From the NCBI GenBank assembly GCA_027694045.1, contig JAQEWB010000002.1:186001-250000 (forward strand): a DNA stretch of 64,000 nt, read 5' to 3'. The DNA is from Bacillaceae bacterium OF18-1A. GTDB taxonomy: Bacteria; Bacillota; Bacilli; Bacillales; Bacillaceae_G. Made by a program: the position numbers and the translations under genes. The notes beneath the pieces were generated by a model. That model was not told the DNA's origin. It saw nothing but the letters and a program-made list of their open reading frames with translations, and did no database searches. Below are positions 8,722 through 17,937 of this stretch, piece after piece (the first letter of the stretch is position 1; every line of letters starts with the position of its first letter).

Positions 8722-10155
8722 TTATGAAATCTCATTTAAGGTATCGGCAAACCTTGTAATTCCAAGTTGAATTTGTTCTATATTCGCTCTCCCAAACGTG
8801 AAACGAATATATTCATTTTTAGAACCTAAAACACTTCCTGGAACAAATGCGACACCATTTCGTATAGATTCACCTAATAAATGATATTCCTCAAACGGTC
8901 CTTTCACTTTGCACCATACATGTATTCCACCCTCTGGAACAAAAAAACCTACTCGATCCCCTAATATTTCTTCAAGATTTCTAATTAACTCATCTCTTCT
9001 TTGCTTTAATTGTTCACGTAGCATTGCAATATGTGTGTGAAAATCTTCTGATTCTAAAAATTGATTCGCTACCCATTGTGTGAATACACTATGCCCAAAA
9101 TCAACTTGCTGTTTCGCATCAGCTAAACGCTCTATTACTCGCGCGGGTCCAATTATCCAGCCAATACGCAATCCTGACGCCACGATTTTTGATAGTGAAC
9201 TTATATAAAGGACGTTTCCATTTTGATCCATTGATTTTAATGTCGGATTCACTTCTCCATTAAAAGACGTCAAACTATATGGATCATCTTCTACAATCGG
9301 TATACCAAACTCAGAAGACAGTTCTAAAACCTTCTTTCGTCTCGCTAATGAAAGTACCGTTCCAGTTGGGTTTTGATAATCTGGATTTAAAAACACCATA
9401 CGTATACGATGCTTTTTATGCAAATCAACTAAATCATCAGGATTCATTCCGTGCTGATCAACAGGTAAATGGAATATTTTTAAACCAGCAGATTTAAACA
9501 TTGGAAGTGAAAAACAATAAGAAGGATCTTCAATCGCAATCGCATCTCCAGGTTTTAATAAACATTGAACGATAAGATTAAGAGCTTGCTGAGCTCCAGA
9601 TGTAATGAGTATAGAACTTGAATCCACTTCAATTTGTTTATATTGCTGAACATGTGCCGCAATTGTTTTTCTCAACATCTCATTTCCAAGTGGATGATCA
9701 TAACCGAGGTTTTCCATAAATGTTTTCTCTGACAAAATCATTCGAAATCTATCACTCGGAATTAATTCTGGTGATAATTCACCACTCGCTAAGTTAATTA
9801 AGTCATCTTTCTGTATTTCTGTTCGAATTTGTTGGACAAGCGGTACATTAGGTAAGAACGATCCATCCTCAACATATCTACCCCAGTTCGGTATACGTTT
9901 ATGTGACACCCCCCATATATCTGTATTCACCCGTGTCCCGCTTCCTTTTTGCCGTTCTACTACTCCTAATGATTTTAACTCTTCATATGCAGCTACTATC
10001 GTACTCCGGTTCACTTGTAATTCCTTTGCTAACATACGTTCAGAAGGTAACTTACTATCAGAAGGAAATTCACCTGAAGAAATACCTCTTTCAATATAAT
10101 CTGCAATTTGTTTATAAACAGGTGTCTTATCTGCACGATTTGGTTTCCATTCCAT
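8722..10155 (-). CDS. MocR-type GntR/aminotransferase transcriptional regulator
   Basis: This 477-aa fusion has an N-terminal GntR winged helix (about residues 10-75; SERMLAKELQVNRSTIVAAYEEL is its recognition region) followed by a fold-type I aminotransferase domain. The PLP lysine lies in SSLSKIVASGLRIGW, and SGAQQALNL and NPDYQNPTG are further PLP-domain motifs. MocR regulators sense PLP or amino-acid-derived ligands and usually control a neighbouring gene. None of the adjacent genes is an obvious metabolic target. The start is supported by GGAGGGAACTAG. A fragment of a paralogous regulator occurs at 28.2 kb. Confidence 0.9.
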   Translation of the reverse strand: MEWKPNRADKTPVYKQIADYIERGISSGEFPSDSKLPSERMLAKELQVNRSTIVAAYEELKSLGVVERQKGSGTRVNTDIWGVSHKRIPNWGRYVEDGSFLPNVPLVQQIRTEIQKDDLINLASGELSPELIPSDRFRMILSEKTFMENLGYDHPLGNEMLRKTIAAHVQQYKQIEVDSSSILITSGAQQALNLIVQCLLKPGDAIAIEDPSYCFSLPMFKSAGLKIFHLPVDQHGMNPDDLVDLHKKHRIRMVFLNPDYQNPTGTVLSLARRKKVLELSSEFGIPIVEDDPYSLTSFNGEVNPTLKSMDQNGNVLYISSLSKIVASGLRIGWIIGPARVIERLADAKQQVDFGHSVFTQWVANQFLESEDFHTHIAMLREQLKQRRDELIRNLEEILGDRVGFFVPEGGIHVWCKVKGPFEEYHLLGESIRNGVAFVPGSVLGSKNEYIRFTFGRANIEQIQLGITRFADTLNEIS

Positions 10156-10260
10156 CTAGTTCCCTCCTCTCAAAACGAACTGTCCTATATGCACTGTAAT
10201 AATAGTGTTGTCACATTATCAAAATCATACACAAATATTAACCTTTCCCTTTAAAAACTA

Positions 10261-10452
10261 TTAAATCACTACCGCATACCACGTTACCCCTACAAGTAGA
10301 ACAAACAGAAGGAAAATATAAATGGCAGATAAGTTTTTCACATTCCTTTTTGTAGATTTACCGTAATTCTCCTCCACATTTCGCGCAACTAATACGGTCC
10401 CAAATAGCGATACAATTACAATAATAACAACTAGTGAAATTGCAAAACTCAT
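10261..10452 (-). CDS. Small two-span membrane protein
   Basis: 63 aa, almost entirely two hydrophobic helices (residues 2-22 and 43-62) joined by a basic, charged loop. The ribosome site AGAGGTGAAAGACA before the ATG is good, which makes a real gene likely. No family is recognised, and nothing adjacent suggests a role. Confidence 0.6.
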   Translation of the reverse strand: MSFAISLVVIIVIVSLFGTVLVARNVEENYGKSTKRNVKNLSAIYIFLLFVLLVGVTWYAVVI

Positions 10453-10829
10453 TGTCTTTCACCTCTCTAAGGTCTGTCTATTTTCAAAAAAGGTTTATAT
10501 AAAGTGAAACTTTAATCAGTGTTTTTTTCTTCATCACCTACTGCCCATAAAAGCTCCCGCTAAACTTTTAGCTGAGAGTCTTATTGCCCGGCAAATAGCG
10601 GGATAAAAACTTTCCTTTTTAAACCATGCATAAACTGCTCTCTCTCTTCTCTTATCATAATTGATGTTTACAAAAAACGGACCAACCACTTTTGTATTTT
10701 TTTACTCATCCACTTTAAAAGTAAAAAACAACTGTTCAATTAGATCAGTTGCTTTTCCGCAAGGTTATTTGTATTCATTTTTCATAAAGTCTGTAAAATC
10801 CCCCCTCTAAAATCTTACAAGCTTTATGA
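10453..10829. other. Intergenic region with repeat
   Basis: About 375 bases carrying the bcr-like repeat at 10501-10610 and otherwise AT-rich sequence leading into the broken oxidoreductase gene. No ORF with a ribosome site was seen. Confidence 0.5.
10501..10610 (+). repeat. bcr-like interspersed repeat, copy A
   Basis: It opens with AAAGTGAAACTTTAATCAGT and closes with GCAAATAGCGGGATAAAA. The same ends recur, inverted, at 36269-36377 and, more diverged, at 41748-41842. Size and intergenic location fit the bcr repeat families of the B. cereus group; the exact family name is inferred. Confidence 0.6.
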
Positions 10830-11312
10830 AAACCCATATGGCTAGTTCCTGACGGCCATAATTTGTTATACACTAAGAAAATAGCAAATGTGTATGCAAG
10901 CTCAATTATTAAAAGCATTAATCAAGGACAAGATCGGATTGTTATACAGCGCTTAGAAGACTTAATAAAGAAACAACTTACAACAAAAAACAGCATAAAA
11001 CATAATCGTATACAACCTACACTGCATGGAGATTATGGAGATTTAAATAAAGAAATTCCATTCTTATATATTGAAGGACTCAAAGAATTTTTGTTACGTT
11101 TAGAACAATTTATCCAAGAACCCATCGATCAAGACACTTTACTATATGGAATTGACGGAAAGTTCTATACTCCTACAATAAAAATAAATAGCCATTTTGA
11201 AACATGTATAAATGGGCTATTTTTAGTTGGAGATTGTTCAGGCGTGACCCATTCACTATCTCAAGCGGCTGCTAGTGGTTTGTATGTTGGAAAATATTTA
11301 TCTGCCCTTTAA
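10830..11312 (+). pseudogene. 3' fragment of an FAD-dependent oxidoreductase
   Basis: The reading frame is open from just after a TGA at 10827 and covers about 160 codons. It includes NVYASSIIKSINQGQD, the YGIDGKFYTPTI block and the C-terminal flavin-binding signature GLFLVGDCSGVTHSLSQAA typical of NAD(FAD)-utilising dehydrogenases of some 400-plus residues. The N-terminal dinucleotide-binding fold is missing and no ribosome binding site precedes the apparent TTG at 10863. It is therefore a 5'-truncated gene, probably silent. Confidence 0.75.
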
Positions 11313-11334
11313 ACTCTATAATTCAGATACGAAT

Positions 11335-11368
11335 AAAAAACTACATTCAACATAGAATGTAGTTTTTT
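11335..11368 (+). terminator. Terminator after the oxidoreductase fragment
   Basis: AAAAAACTACATTC pairs with GAATGTAGTTTTTT, giving a classic intrinsic terminator that outlived the gene it served. Confidence 0.85.
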
Positions 11369-11532
11369 ATTGAATAATATAACCGTTTACTTTATGGACT
11401 AGACAGAAAACAAATCCTTTTTCACTTAAATTACAACTTTCTGATAAGAGTAAAGTACAAGCAATCGAAAACTGCCTAAAAGCCCGAATCCTAATACGTT
11501 GGGTGCAACAAAAGTAAAAAATTTAATTGTCA

Positions 11533-12966
11533 TTACTCTTGAATCTTTACAACAGAATCCTTTTTCCATTTGTATAAAACTATTTCATGATAAACAGGAT
11601 CAAATAATGGGTTTGAATGAAAGACGGCTTCCTTTTCAACTTGTCCTTCTATATGAATCCCTTGTTTTTGAAATCCTTCAATGAGATGATTGGTAACATA
11701 TACAGTCTCATTTTTATGATATTTTTTATCTTGTAAAAAATATGAATATGTGTAAAAACGTTTATGTTCATACGGCATTTGTAAATATTCCATAACCCTC
11801 GTCTCTTCCCAGGTATATACAATAAACGGCTCTTGTTTTCCCTCCAAATATGACGCGAGTTGATATGTTGCCGGTACCTCCGCATGTTGTTCTTTCATAA
11901 GCGGTATACTCATCATAAGTTGACTGGTTGCAAATAAAAGCAAGATAATACCACGATTGTTTTTTAACCATGAAATAGCAAGTATGCAAAGTAACATCGC
12001 TACAATTGGATAAGAGTGACGAGGTTTATCAATATTTTGTCCAAATAAATTCCACAGAAAATAGAAAACTACAAGAGCAATCAAAACCTTTGGATAGCAA
12101 CGTATGTTTTTCCATTGTAAAACAAATAGAAACAAAAAGAATAAAAAGAAACCTACCAAATAATACGAGTGGATGCCTATTCCTGCAAAGATGATGTTTT
12201 CAGAAAGTAAACGATAGAGACGTGAAATAAGTGGTTCACTCGTACCTGTAACTGCTCCACCCCATTCGGTAAAATGGCCTTCTACAAATCCAAAAGAAAT
12301 TTCCCATAGCCCCTTTATTCCACCAATGTTCCAAATAAGAGCACTAACCCAAACTAGTTGTGAAAGGACAGCTGTACAACATAAGATTATAAATCTCCAT
12401 TTTTCTTCATGCCATTGTTGCCATAATAATAAAATAAGTACAATTCCAAACGGTGCGTAGGATAACCTTATACCCATTAATAGCGCAAAGAAGAGAATTG
12501 GCCAGAATTGAGTTTGAAAACGTTTTGTACGAAAGGCACGTTCTATACTCCATATATACCACCACACGATTGCTAAAGCTGCGCCTTCTGACATAGGTTG
12601 CGTTACTAAAATAGAAAAATACCCACTCGTCTGTAAGACAGCTACAACAATAAGAGCACTCGTTTTACTTACATAATGGCGTGCAATCCAATACATCGGG
12701 AAAGCTGCGCCAAGTGCCATGATGGCATTAAAAATCCCTAACGATTGCACAGGATTTTCTATAAAAACATGCGTTATCATCCCCCCTAAAATAAAAAAAG
12801 GATACCCTGGGAAATGGGGCTGCATCGCTAATATGTCATATTGCTTTAATGCAAGTGTAAAATCGACTTCGTCCCACGTTGCTGCAAACGGACTTGCATA
12901 GAAAAAACGAATACAAATCACGCTAATAATAAGGATAACTGCCCATATACGTAGTACTTGTTTCAT
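11533..12966 (-). CDS. GT-C type membrane glycosyltransferase (GT39/ArnT-like)
   Basis: About 477 aa with ten or more hydrophobic helices. The first extracytoplasmic loop carries TWDEVDFTLAL, an acidic motif in the place where GT-C enzymes (PMT, ArnT and relatives) keep their catalytic Asp. The last ~100 residues form a soluble domain. By family such proteins move sugars from polyprenyl-phosphate donors to acceptors on the outer membrane face. ATG at 12966 (SD AGAAAGGAAATGAG) is preferred over TTG at 12984. It is separated from the FTR1 gene by a terminator, so it is probably a downstream read-through gene. The assignment to GT-C is fold-level inference. Confidence 0.65.
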   Translation of the reverse strand: MKQVLRIWAVILIISVICIRFFYASPFAATWDEVDFTLALKQYDILAMQPHFPGYPFFILGGMITHVFIENPVQSLGIFNAIMALGAAFPMYWIARHYVSKTSALIVVAVLQTSGYFSILVTQPMSEGAALAIVWWYIWSIERAFRTKRFQTQFWPILFFALLMGIRLSYAPFGIVLILLLWQQWHEEKWRFIILCCTAVLSQLVWVSALIWNIGGIKGLWEISFGFVEGHFTEWGGAVTGTSEPLISRLYRLLSENIIFAGIGIHSYYLVGFFLFFLFLFVLQWKNIRCYPKVLIALVVFYFLWNLFGQNIDKPRHSYPIVAMLLCILAISWLKNNRGIILLLFATSQLMMSIPLMKEQHAEVPATYQLASYLEGKQEPFIVYTWEETRVMEYLQMPYEHKRFYTYSYFLQDKKYHKNETVYVTNHLIEGFQKQGIHIEGQVEKEAVFHSNPLFDPVYHEIVLYKWKKDSVVKIQE

Positions 12967-12982
12967 CTCATTTCCTTTCTTC

Positions 12983-13014
12983 AAAAAAAGTACAAGGAAA
13001 ACACCTTGTACTTT
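12983..13014 (-). terminator. Terminator of the FTR1 unit
   Basis: AAAGTACAAGG and CCTTGTACTTT with seven Ts on the minus strand; the stem touches the FTR1 stop codon. Confidence 0.85.
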
Positions 13015-13915
13015 AACTAACTGACTTATTTTCTTCCATTATTTCTTTCTTTTTAACAGGCTTTTTAAAAATAATTAACATATACAACACAACAAAATAT
13101 CCGATATACACAAGTACTTCTTCAATAGATGGCATTGAGGAATATCCTAAAAATGCTTTTAAGAAAATACCGATATCACCAGAGAGAAGTGGTGCAGTAC
13201 CATGATCACGAAGATAATGATCATAATCAATAGGGTGCTCTGGTAGCAGCCAAGTAATATCATATACGTGCGGCATTACGCTGCCAAGTATCTTTAAATC
13301 TTGAAGCATAGAAACACCTTGTACAAGAAGTCCTGCTGCGATTAATACGATAAATGCACCTGTTACTTTAAAGAATACTTTGAGTGAAATACGCATCGTT
13401 CCTTTAAAGAATAAGAAGCTAACAACTGCTGCAACGAGTAGACCAGATATAGCTCCCCAGCCTTTCATCGCTTCTCCAATATTTCCACCAGTAATAGCTG
13501 CGAAGAAGAACACAGTTTCTACACCTTCTCGAAGTACAACAAGAAAAGAATGCACGACCATTCCAATTATATTTCCAGCCGTAATGTACTGATTCATTTT
13601 ATTTTCCATATTAGCTGTCATATTCTTACTATGTTCTGCCATCCAAAATACCATTTGTGTAAGTAAAATGGCTGAAACGAAAATAATGGATATTTTTAAA
13701 TACATTTCGCTACCCATAGCAGCGAAACCAGTAAATACAACTTGGAAGACTAGGGCGACAATATAACTTGCTACAACCGCAAGCCCTGCTCCTAGCCAAA
13801 CATATTTCACATACTGCTTACTATCTGTGCGCTTTAAGTACGTTGTAATAATCCCAACGATAAGCAACGCTTCTAATACTTCACGAAATGTAATGAGAAA
13901 TGCTTGAAGTTGCAT
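13013..13915 (-). CDS. FTR1-family iron permease
   Basis: 300 aa with about seven membrane helices and both REXXE iron-translocation motifs: REVLE at residues 11-15 and REGVE at 129-133. FTR1/EfeU proteins carry iron through the membrane, usually with a partner that binds or oxidises iron outside. The canonical EfeO and EfeB partners are absent here. The gene directly upstream (18 bases away) encodes a membrane-anchored helical protein that probably fills the partner role. The initiator ATG follows a GGGGGAAGAG-type SD. Confidence 0.9.
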   Translation of the reverse strand: MQLQAFLITFREVLEALLIVGIITTYLKRTDSKQYVKYVWLGAGLAVVASYIVALVFQVVFTGFAAMGSEMYLKISIIFVSAILLTQMVFWMAEHSKNMTANMENKMNQYITAGNIIGMVVHSFLVVLREGVETVFFFAAITGGNIGEAMKGWGAISGLLVAAVVSFLFFKGTMRISLKVFFKVTGAFIVLIAAGLLVQGVSMLQDLKILGSVMPHVYDITWLLPEHPIDYDHYLRDHGTAPLLSGDIGIFLKAFLGYSSMPSIEEVLVYIGYFVVLYMLIIFKKPVKKKEIMEENKSVS

Positions 13916-13933
13916 TACTCTTCCCCCTCATCC

Positions 13934-14695
13934 CTACTTGCGTTTTCTTACAGCATATACAATGACTCCAACAAGTATAAGTACAATAACTACAATTGGA
14001 GCCCAGTTTTTCAGGCTGCTTAAATCTGTCCACTCTGTTTTTTTCGTTTCATCAGAAACTGCTTTATCTTCTTGACTGTTTGCACTAAAGTGTCCGACTT
14101 TAAAGTCTTTAATTTTAAACTCTTTTTGTAAACCTGTTAAAATAGCATCTTTGCTTTTCTTGAAAGCCTCTTGATTTGCTTCTTTTTGACCTACTCCAAA
14201 TAAACCTGGGTTTCCTAATGATTCTAACGCTTTATTAAATTCATCCTTTAGCTTCGTATCCAGCTCTTTATTGCGCTCTCCAACAACTGGTGATAACGCT
14301 TCATATGTAGCAAATGCTTTAGCTAATAAACGTTTGCTTGTATCATAGTCTTTAAAATTTTCGTCTACATTTGTTAAACGACGATTAATATTAAGCGCAA
14401 GAATTTTTTGCATATCAGCAATAATATCTTCTTTATTTTGTTTATCAAAGTCCTTCATCATTGCTTTAGAAGGTTCTTTTCCCATATGCTGATCAATTTC
14501 TTCTTGCACATTTTCATATGCTTTTTTTGCTTCTTTAAAGTTTGCCGGAGTTTCATCTAACTTGGTAACCATCTGCTTGTATGCTTCAGCTACTTTTTCT
14601 TCGTTCGGATTTCCATACGAATAAGCAAATGCACTTGTTTGCATTGAGAGTAGTAAGAAAATACTAACAAATAATGATGTAATGATTTTTTTCAT
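13934..14695 (-). CDS. Membrane-anchored helical partner of FTR1
   Basis: 253 aa: an N-terminal signal peptide ending near SAFA, a long mostly helical extracellular domain, a polar linker and a C-terminal membrane helix (WAPIVVIVLILVGVIVYAV) followed by RKRK. It therefore sits outside the cell, tethered. The stretch AFATYEALSPVVGERNKELD aligns by eye with LAFYKGVEGTVGKRDTAYG in the lipoprotein at 18.9-20.1 kb, so the two share a domain. Function is inferred from its tight pairing with the iron permease: capture or delivery of iron. A Fur-like box lies just upstream. Confidence 0.7.
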   Translation of the reverse strand: MKKIITSLFVSIFLLLSMQTSAFAYSYGNPNEEKVAEAYKQMVTKLDETPANFKEAKKAYENVQEEIDQHMGKEPSKAMMKDFDKQNKEDIIADMQKILALNINRRLTNVDENFKDYDTSKRLLAKAFATYEALSPVVGERNKELDTKLKDEFNKALESLGNPGLFGVGQKEANQEAFKKSKDAILTGLQKEFKIKDFKVGHFSANSQEDKAVSDETKKTEWTDLSSLKNWAPIVVIVLILVGVIVYAVRKRK

Positions 14696-14716
14696 GAACG
14701 TTCCTCCCGAGGTTAA

Positions 14717-14731
14717 CGATAATTATTACTA
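14717..14731 (-). promoter_or_regulatory. Possible Fur box before the FTR1 unit
   Basis: CGATAATTATTACTA matches the Bacillus 7-1-7 Fur consensus (TGATAATnATTATCA) at 11 of 14 defined positions and lies about 20-35 bases before the start codon. No clear promoter hexamers accompany it, so this is a moderate call. Confidence 0.4.
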
Positions 14732-14744
14732 CTTTCATTATGAA

Positions 14745-14777
14745 GATAAGAAACGCTCGCTACGAGCACCTCTTATC
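14745..14777 (-). terminator. Hairpin closing the glycan operon
   Basis: A 15-pair stem (including three G-U pairs) whose three-base loop is the TAG stop codon of the GT2 gene. The T tail is poor, so termination may be partial. Confidence 0.55.
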
Positions 14778-15506
14778 CTCTATTAATACATGAGCCGTAT
14801 AGTCAATACTAACTTTCTCTACTGGACGCGTCATTTCTCTCCAAATCGCTGGAAATACACGCGTCATATACTTACGAAAAGATATGAAAGAATCGCCTGT
14901 TTCTCTTACTTTATACGTAATCGGTACTTCTTGTACTCGAAAGCCTTTTCGTACTAAATTCAAAGTAATGACTTGGGCATAGTTATAATCATGAATAATT
15001 TCCCCATGCTCCATCGCTTGTCTAGAAAAAGCACGCATGCCTGACTGCCCATCTCGAATCCATTTCCGTAATAACAAACATTGCAGCGTCGTAAAGCAAT
15101 AATTCCCAAGACGTCGATGTAATCTCATTCCTTGAATGGTTCCTCTAAAACGAGAACCCATCGTATAATCTGCTTCTCCCATAAAGATAGGTTCAAGTAC
15201 ATTCGGAATTTCATCAGCTGGGTACTCATCATCCGCATCAATCATTACACTAATGTCAGCCCCAAGACGATAACTCTCCTGCAACCCTGCTCGAACAGCT
15301 GCACCAAGTCCTCCGTTTTTTGCAAGTGAAACGATGTGATCAGCCCCGGCCTTTTTCGCAACATCTACCGTTCTATCAGTTGAGCCATCATCGATAACAA
15401 GTACTTCTACCTTTACATTTGGATGAAAATGGCGCGGTACCTTTTGAATGACATGTGCAATAGAATCCTCTTCATTTAATGCAGGTATAAAAACAATTAC
15501 TTTCAT
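14760..15506 (-). CDS. GT2 glycosyltransferase, DPM1-like
   Basis: 248 aa. It shows VIDDGSTDRT and MIDADDEYP (the DXD metal/nucleotide-sugar site) of inverting GT2 enzymes, plus the C-terminal RETGDSFISF block seen in polyprenyl-phosphate sugar synthases such as dolichol-phosphate mannose synthase. It lacks a clear membrane domain. The likely role is loading a sugar from a nucleotide donor onto a lipid phosphate at the inner face. Its start overlaps the upstream phosphodiesterase stop by four bases, so the two are translationally coupled. Donor sugar is unknown. Confidence 0.8.
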   Translation of the reverse strand: MKVIVFIPALNEEDSIAHVIQKVPRHFHPNVKVEVLVIDDGSTDRTVDVAKKAGADHIVSLAKNGGLGAAVRAGLQESYRLGADISVMIDADDEYPADEIPNVLEPIFMGEADYTMGSRFRGTIQGMRLHRRLGNYCFTTLQCLLLRKWIRDGQSGMRAFSRQAMEHGEIIHDYNYAQVITLNLVRKGFRVQEVPITYKVRETGDSFISFRKYMTRVFPAIWREMTRPVEKVSIDYTAHVLIEDKRCS

Positions 15507-16978
15507 TCTTTTTCCTGCTCCTTTAGTGCCTCTACTAAGACAGGTCCACGACTATGCGATGGATATGGCGCTCCTAATAAATAAGCAATTGTCGGAGCCA
15601 TAGAAACAAGACTCTTCTTTTCTTCTACTTTTATACCTTGAGCGATATGAGGGCCGCACATAAAGAATGGTACAAACCGTTCTCCTTCGTCTAAATGACC
15701 GTGACCACCAATCCCATCCGCTTGTCCATGATCTGCACAAATGATAAATGTCGTATTTTCTGCTTTTCCTGTTTTCTCCAAATGCTCAATAAATTGCTTC
15801 ACATGCTGATCTGCTTCATGAATTTTTTGTAAGTATTCATCATATAGTACGCCGCGGCTATGACCTGTTTGATCTGTCGAAATAAGCTGGACGATAAATA
15901 GATCTGGATCTTGTTCATCCATAATCTTTCTTGCTTTCTCCATAATTTTCGAGTCAACAACATCATTTTTCATCACAGCAGTAAAGGTTTCCACATCATC
16001 GCCAAACGCGTCGACAAGATGAGCAACCGCCAACATCTTCCCTGTTTTATCCACTTTACGAAGAGAATCAAAAATACTCTCTACGTTCACTCCATGCTTC
16101 CAAACCATATTCGATTTAATTCCATGCTCAAAAGAATATGTTCCTGTAAACATAGATGAGAAACATACAACTGTACGAGCTGGATATACAGTTTCCATAT
16201 TTAAAAACTCTGTCCCTTTTTTTCGAAGGGAATCTAAGTACGGTGTATCTGCCGCCTCAAAACGATCTTTTCGCATACCATCTATCACAATCACAACTAC
16301 TTTTTCATTTAATGCCTCTTGATTTTCAGGCATGTTTTCTGTATAGCTAGCAATTGCCTTTGGCTGCCAATCAAATAAATTACGGTGTAAAATAATCGTA
16401 TATATAAGAAGAGCACCATAAAATATACAAAGCACTTTCCAATCTATACCGTTAAATGTACCGCCTGCTTGGAAGAAATCGTAATAGTAATTCCAAAGTG
16501 AAAGTAGTAGTAAGAACTTTGGCATCTGTTCTTGTGCATTCCCACTTGTAGAATCACTATTTTTTAAAACCAGCTTCCAAAACCGTGTGAAGTTCAACCA
16601 TGATGTGCCAATTCGTAAATGATAATATAAAGTTCCCCAAAATAGAATTGTAAAGAAGAAATATAATCCTAATGCAAAAAAGAATAATGGCAAATGGACC
16701 ATCTTAAATACAATTAAATAGGCAATAAACGGAAACCATAAATAATTTCGTAAAAACAATGGGAAATCAAATAAATAATATAAAACAAGTAAAGGTACAA
16801 TGAGGACAAAACTACTAAAAAATGCTGAAATAAAACCAGCTTGTCCAAACTGTGAGATAGAAAACAATAAAAATGTACCAAATACAAAAATTGGCGTAAA
16901 TGGTTTTCCTTCATTCAGTAAGTTCCAGCAACGGGCTGCAACTTTTTCAAACTTTGATGCTTTTTTCACTTCTTCCAC
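15503..16978 (-). CDS. Membrane-bound alkaline-phosphatase-superfamily phosphodiesterase
   Basis: 491 aa. About six hydrophobic segments (residues 25-205) precede a type I phosphodiesterase/nucleotide pyrophosphatase domain. Metal and nucleophile motifs are visible: VIVIDGMRKDRF (Asp), VYPARTVVCFSSM (nucleophile Thr), STDQTGH and ICADHGQADG with a late GGHGH. All key residues appear intact. The domain follows the last hydrophobic segment, so its side of the membrane is not certain; outside is the usual arrangement for such enzymes. It overlaps both neighbours (13 bases upstream, 4 downstream) in a glycan operon, so a phospholipid-linked or polymer-linked substrate is plausible but unproven. 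Confidence 0.75.
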   Translation of the reverse strand: MEEVKKASKFEKVAARCWNLLNEGKPFTPIFVFGTFLLFSISQFGQAGFISAFFSSFVLIVPLLVLYYLFDFPLFLRNYLWFPFIAYLIVFKMVHLPLFFFALGLYFFFTILFWGTLYYHLRIGTSWLNFTRFWKLVLKNSDSTSGNAQEQMPKFLLLLSLWNYYYDFFQAGGTFNGIDWKVLCIFYGALLIYTIILHRNLFDWQPKAIASYTENMPENQEALNEKVVVIVIDGMRKDRFEAADTPYLDSLRKKGTEFLNMETVYPARTVVCFSSMFTGTYSFEHGIKSNMVWKHGVNVESIFDSLRKVDKTGKMLAVAHLVDAFGDDVETFTAVMKNDVVDSKIMEKARKIMDEQDPDLFIVQLISTDQTGHSRGVLYDEYLQKIHEADQHVKQFIEHLEKTGKAENTTFIICADHGQADGIGGHGHLDEGERFVPFFMCGPHIAQGIKVEEKKSLVSMAPTIAYLLGAPYPSHSRGPVLVEALKEQEKE

Positions 16979-17937
16979 CGGATGTTTTCCCCCTTCTGAC
17001 TGACTAGTGAACGCAACTCCATTGGGTATAAAACGAGCAGGATTGCACCCACACCGTAAGAAAATATAAATTTAAAACCGTGACTCATTAATGACCATTC
17101 ATACGCTGTCACTTCCCCTACTCCAAGTGCCCTTAGCGCGAACGTCATTACCGTCTCATATGTCCCAAGACCACCTGGTGTTAATTGAAATACTTGTCCT
17201 GCGATGGTTATACTATTCACCCAAACCGCTTGTATAAATGTAAGAGAACTCGCAATTTCATAAATTACAAAAGCCTCGCAAATCCAGCTCATTACAATTA
17301 GTAAGATAATGATAACACCTTGTGTTGTAAACAACACGGCCTTTAATTGCTTCCATTGTCCCTCTGCAAATTGCGGTGCTTTCTTATACAAAAGAAACAA
17401 CGTCACACTTCCGATACATATGCAACCCAAGATAACGGGAACATTCAATAAAATATTCCCCCACAGTATAAACATCCCTACAGTTCCAAATACACCAAGA
17501 ATGAGTAAATCTAATATACGAAGAATAACAACTGACTGTGTCGCTTCTCCTAACGTCACTTTCTTTTCTTTTGTAATGATCGCAATACGAACAGCATCTC
17601 CTACTTTCAATGGAGAAACATGATTAATAAACAAGCTATAAAACAATCCATATAAAGCCTCTTTCATTGTAATATGATGATGAAGATACAATTTCCAAGC
17701 GTATGCACGAAAGAAAAATGCAACACCGTATATTACAATAAGAAAGACTAAAGTATAAGGATGTTTCCATAACTCATATAGTTGTCCCCACAAAGAAGAC
17801 ATTTCAAATGATTGCCACGATATAACAAAAAACACACATAACAAGAAAATACCACAAAGATTAAACAGTATCCGGATATTTTTTCGCCCAAGCAATAGTC
17901 CGCTCCAACCCTTCTGCAAATGATACACGAGGTTCAT
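16966..17937 (-). CDS. Flippase-like integral membrane protein (LPG synthase TM family)
   Basis: 323 aa with about eight hydrophobic helices. It contains the family hallmarks FFRAYAWKLYL, NHVSPLKVGDAVRI and GQVFQLTPGGLGTYETVM of the lysylphosphatidylglycerol synthetase TM/AglD-like family (UPF0104). Relatives act in lipid or glycolipid translocation or, when fused to another domain, in aminoacyl-lipid synthesis; here there is no synthase domain. Its start lies 77 bases inside the epimerase gene, a long overlap that implies coupling. A role in flipping the glycolipid made by the neighbouring GT2 enzyme is an inference. Confidence 0.75.
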   Translation of the reverse strand: MNLVYHLQKGWSGLLLGRKNIRILFNLCGIFLLCVFFVISWQSFEMSSLWGQLYELWKHPYTLVFLIVIYGVAFFFRAYAWKLYLHHHITMKEALYGLFYSLFINHVSPLKVGDAVRIAIITKEKKVTLGEATQSVVILRILDLLILGVFGTVGMFILWGNILLNVPVILGCICIGSVTLFLLYKKAPQFAEGQWKQLKAVLFTTQGVIIILLIVMSWICEAFVIYEIASSLTFIQAVWVNSITIAGQVFQLTPGGLGTYETVMTFALRALGVGEVTAYEWSLMSHGFKFIFSYGVGAILLVLYPMELRSLVSQKGENIRWKK

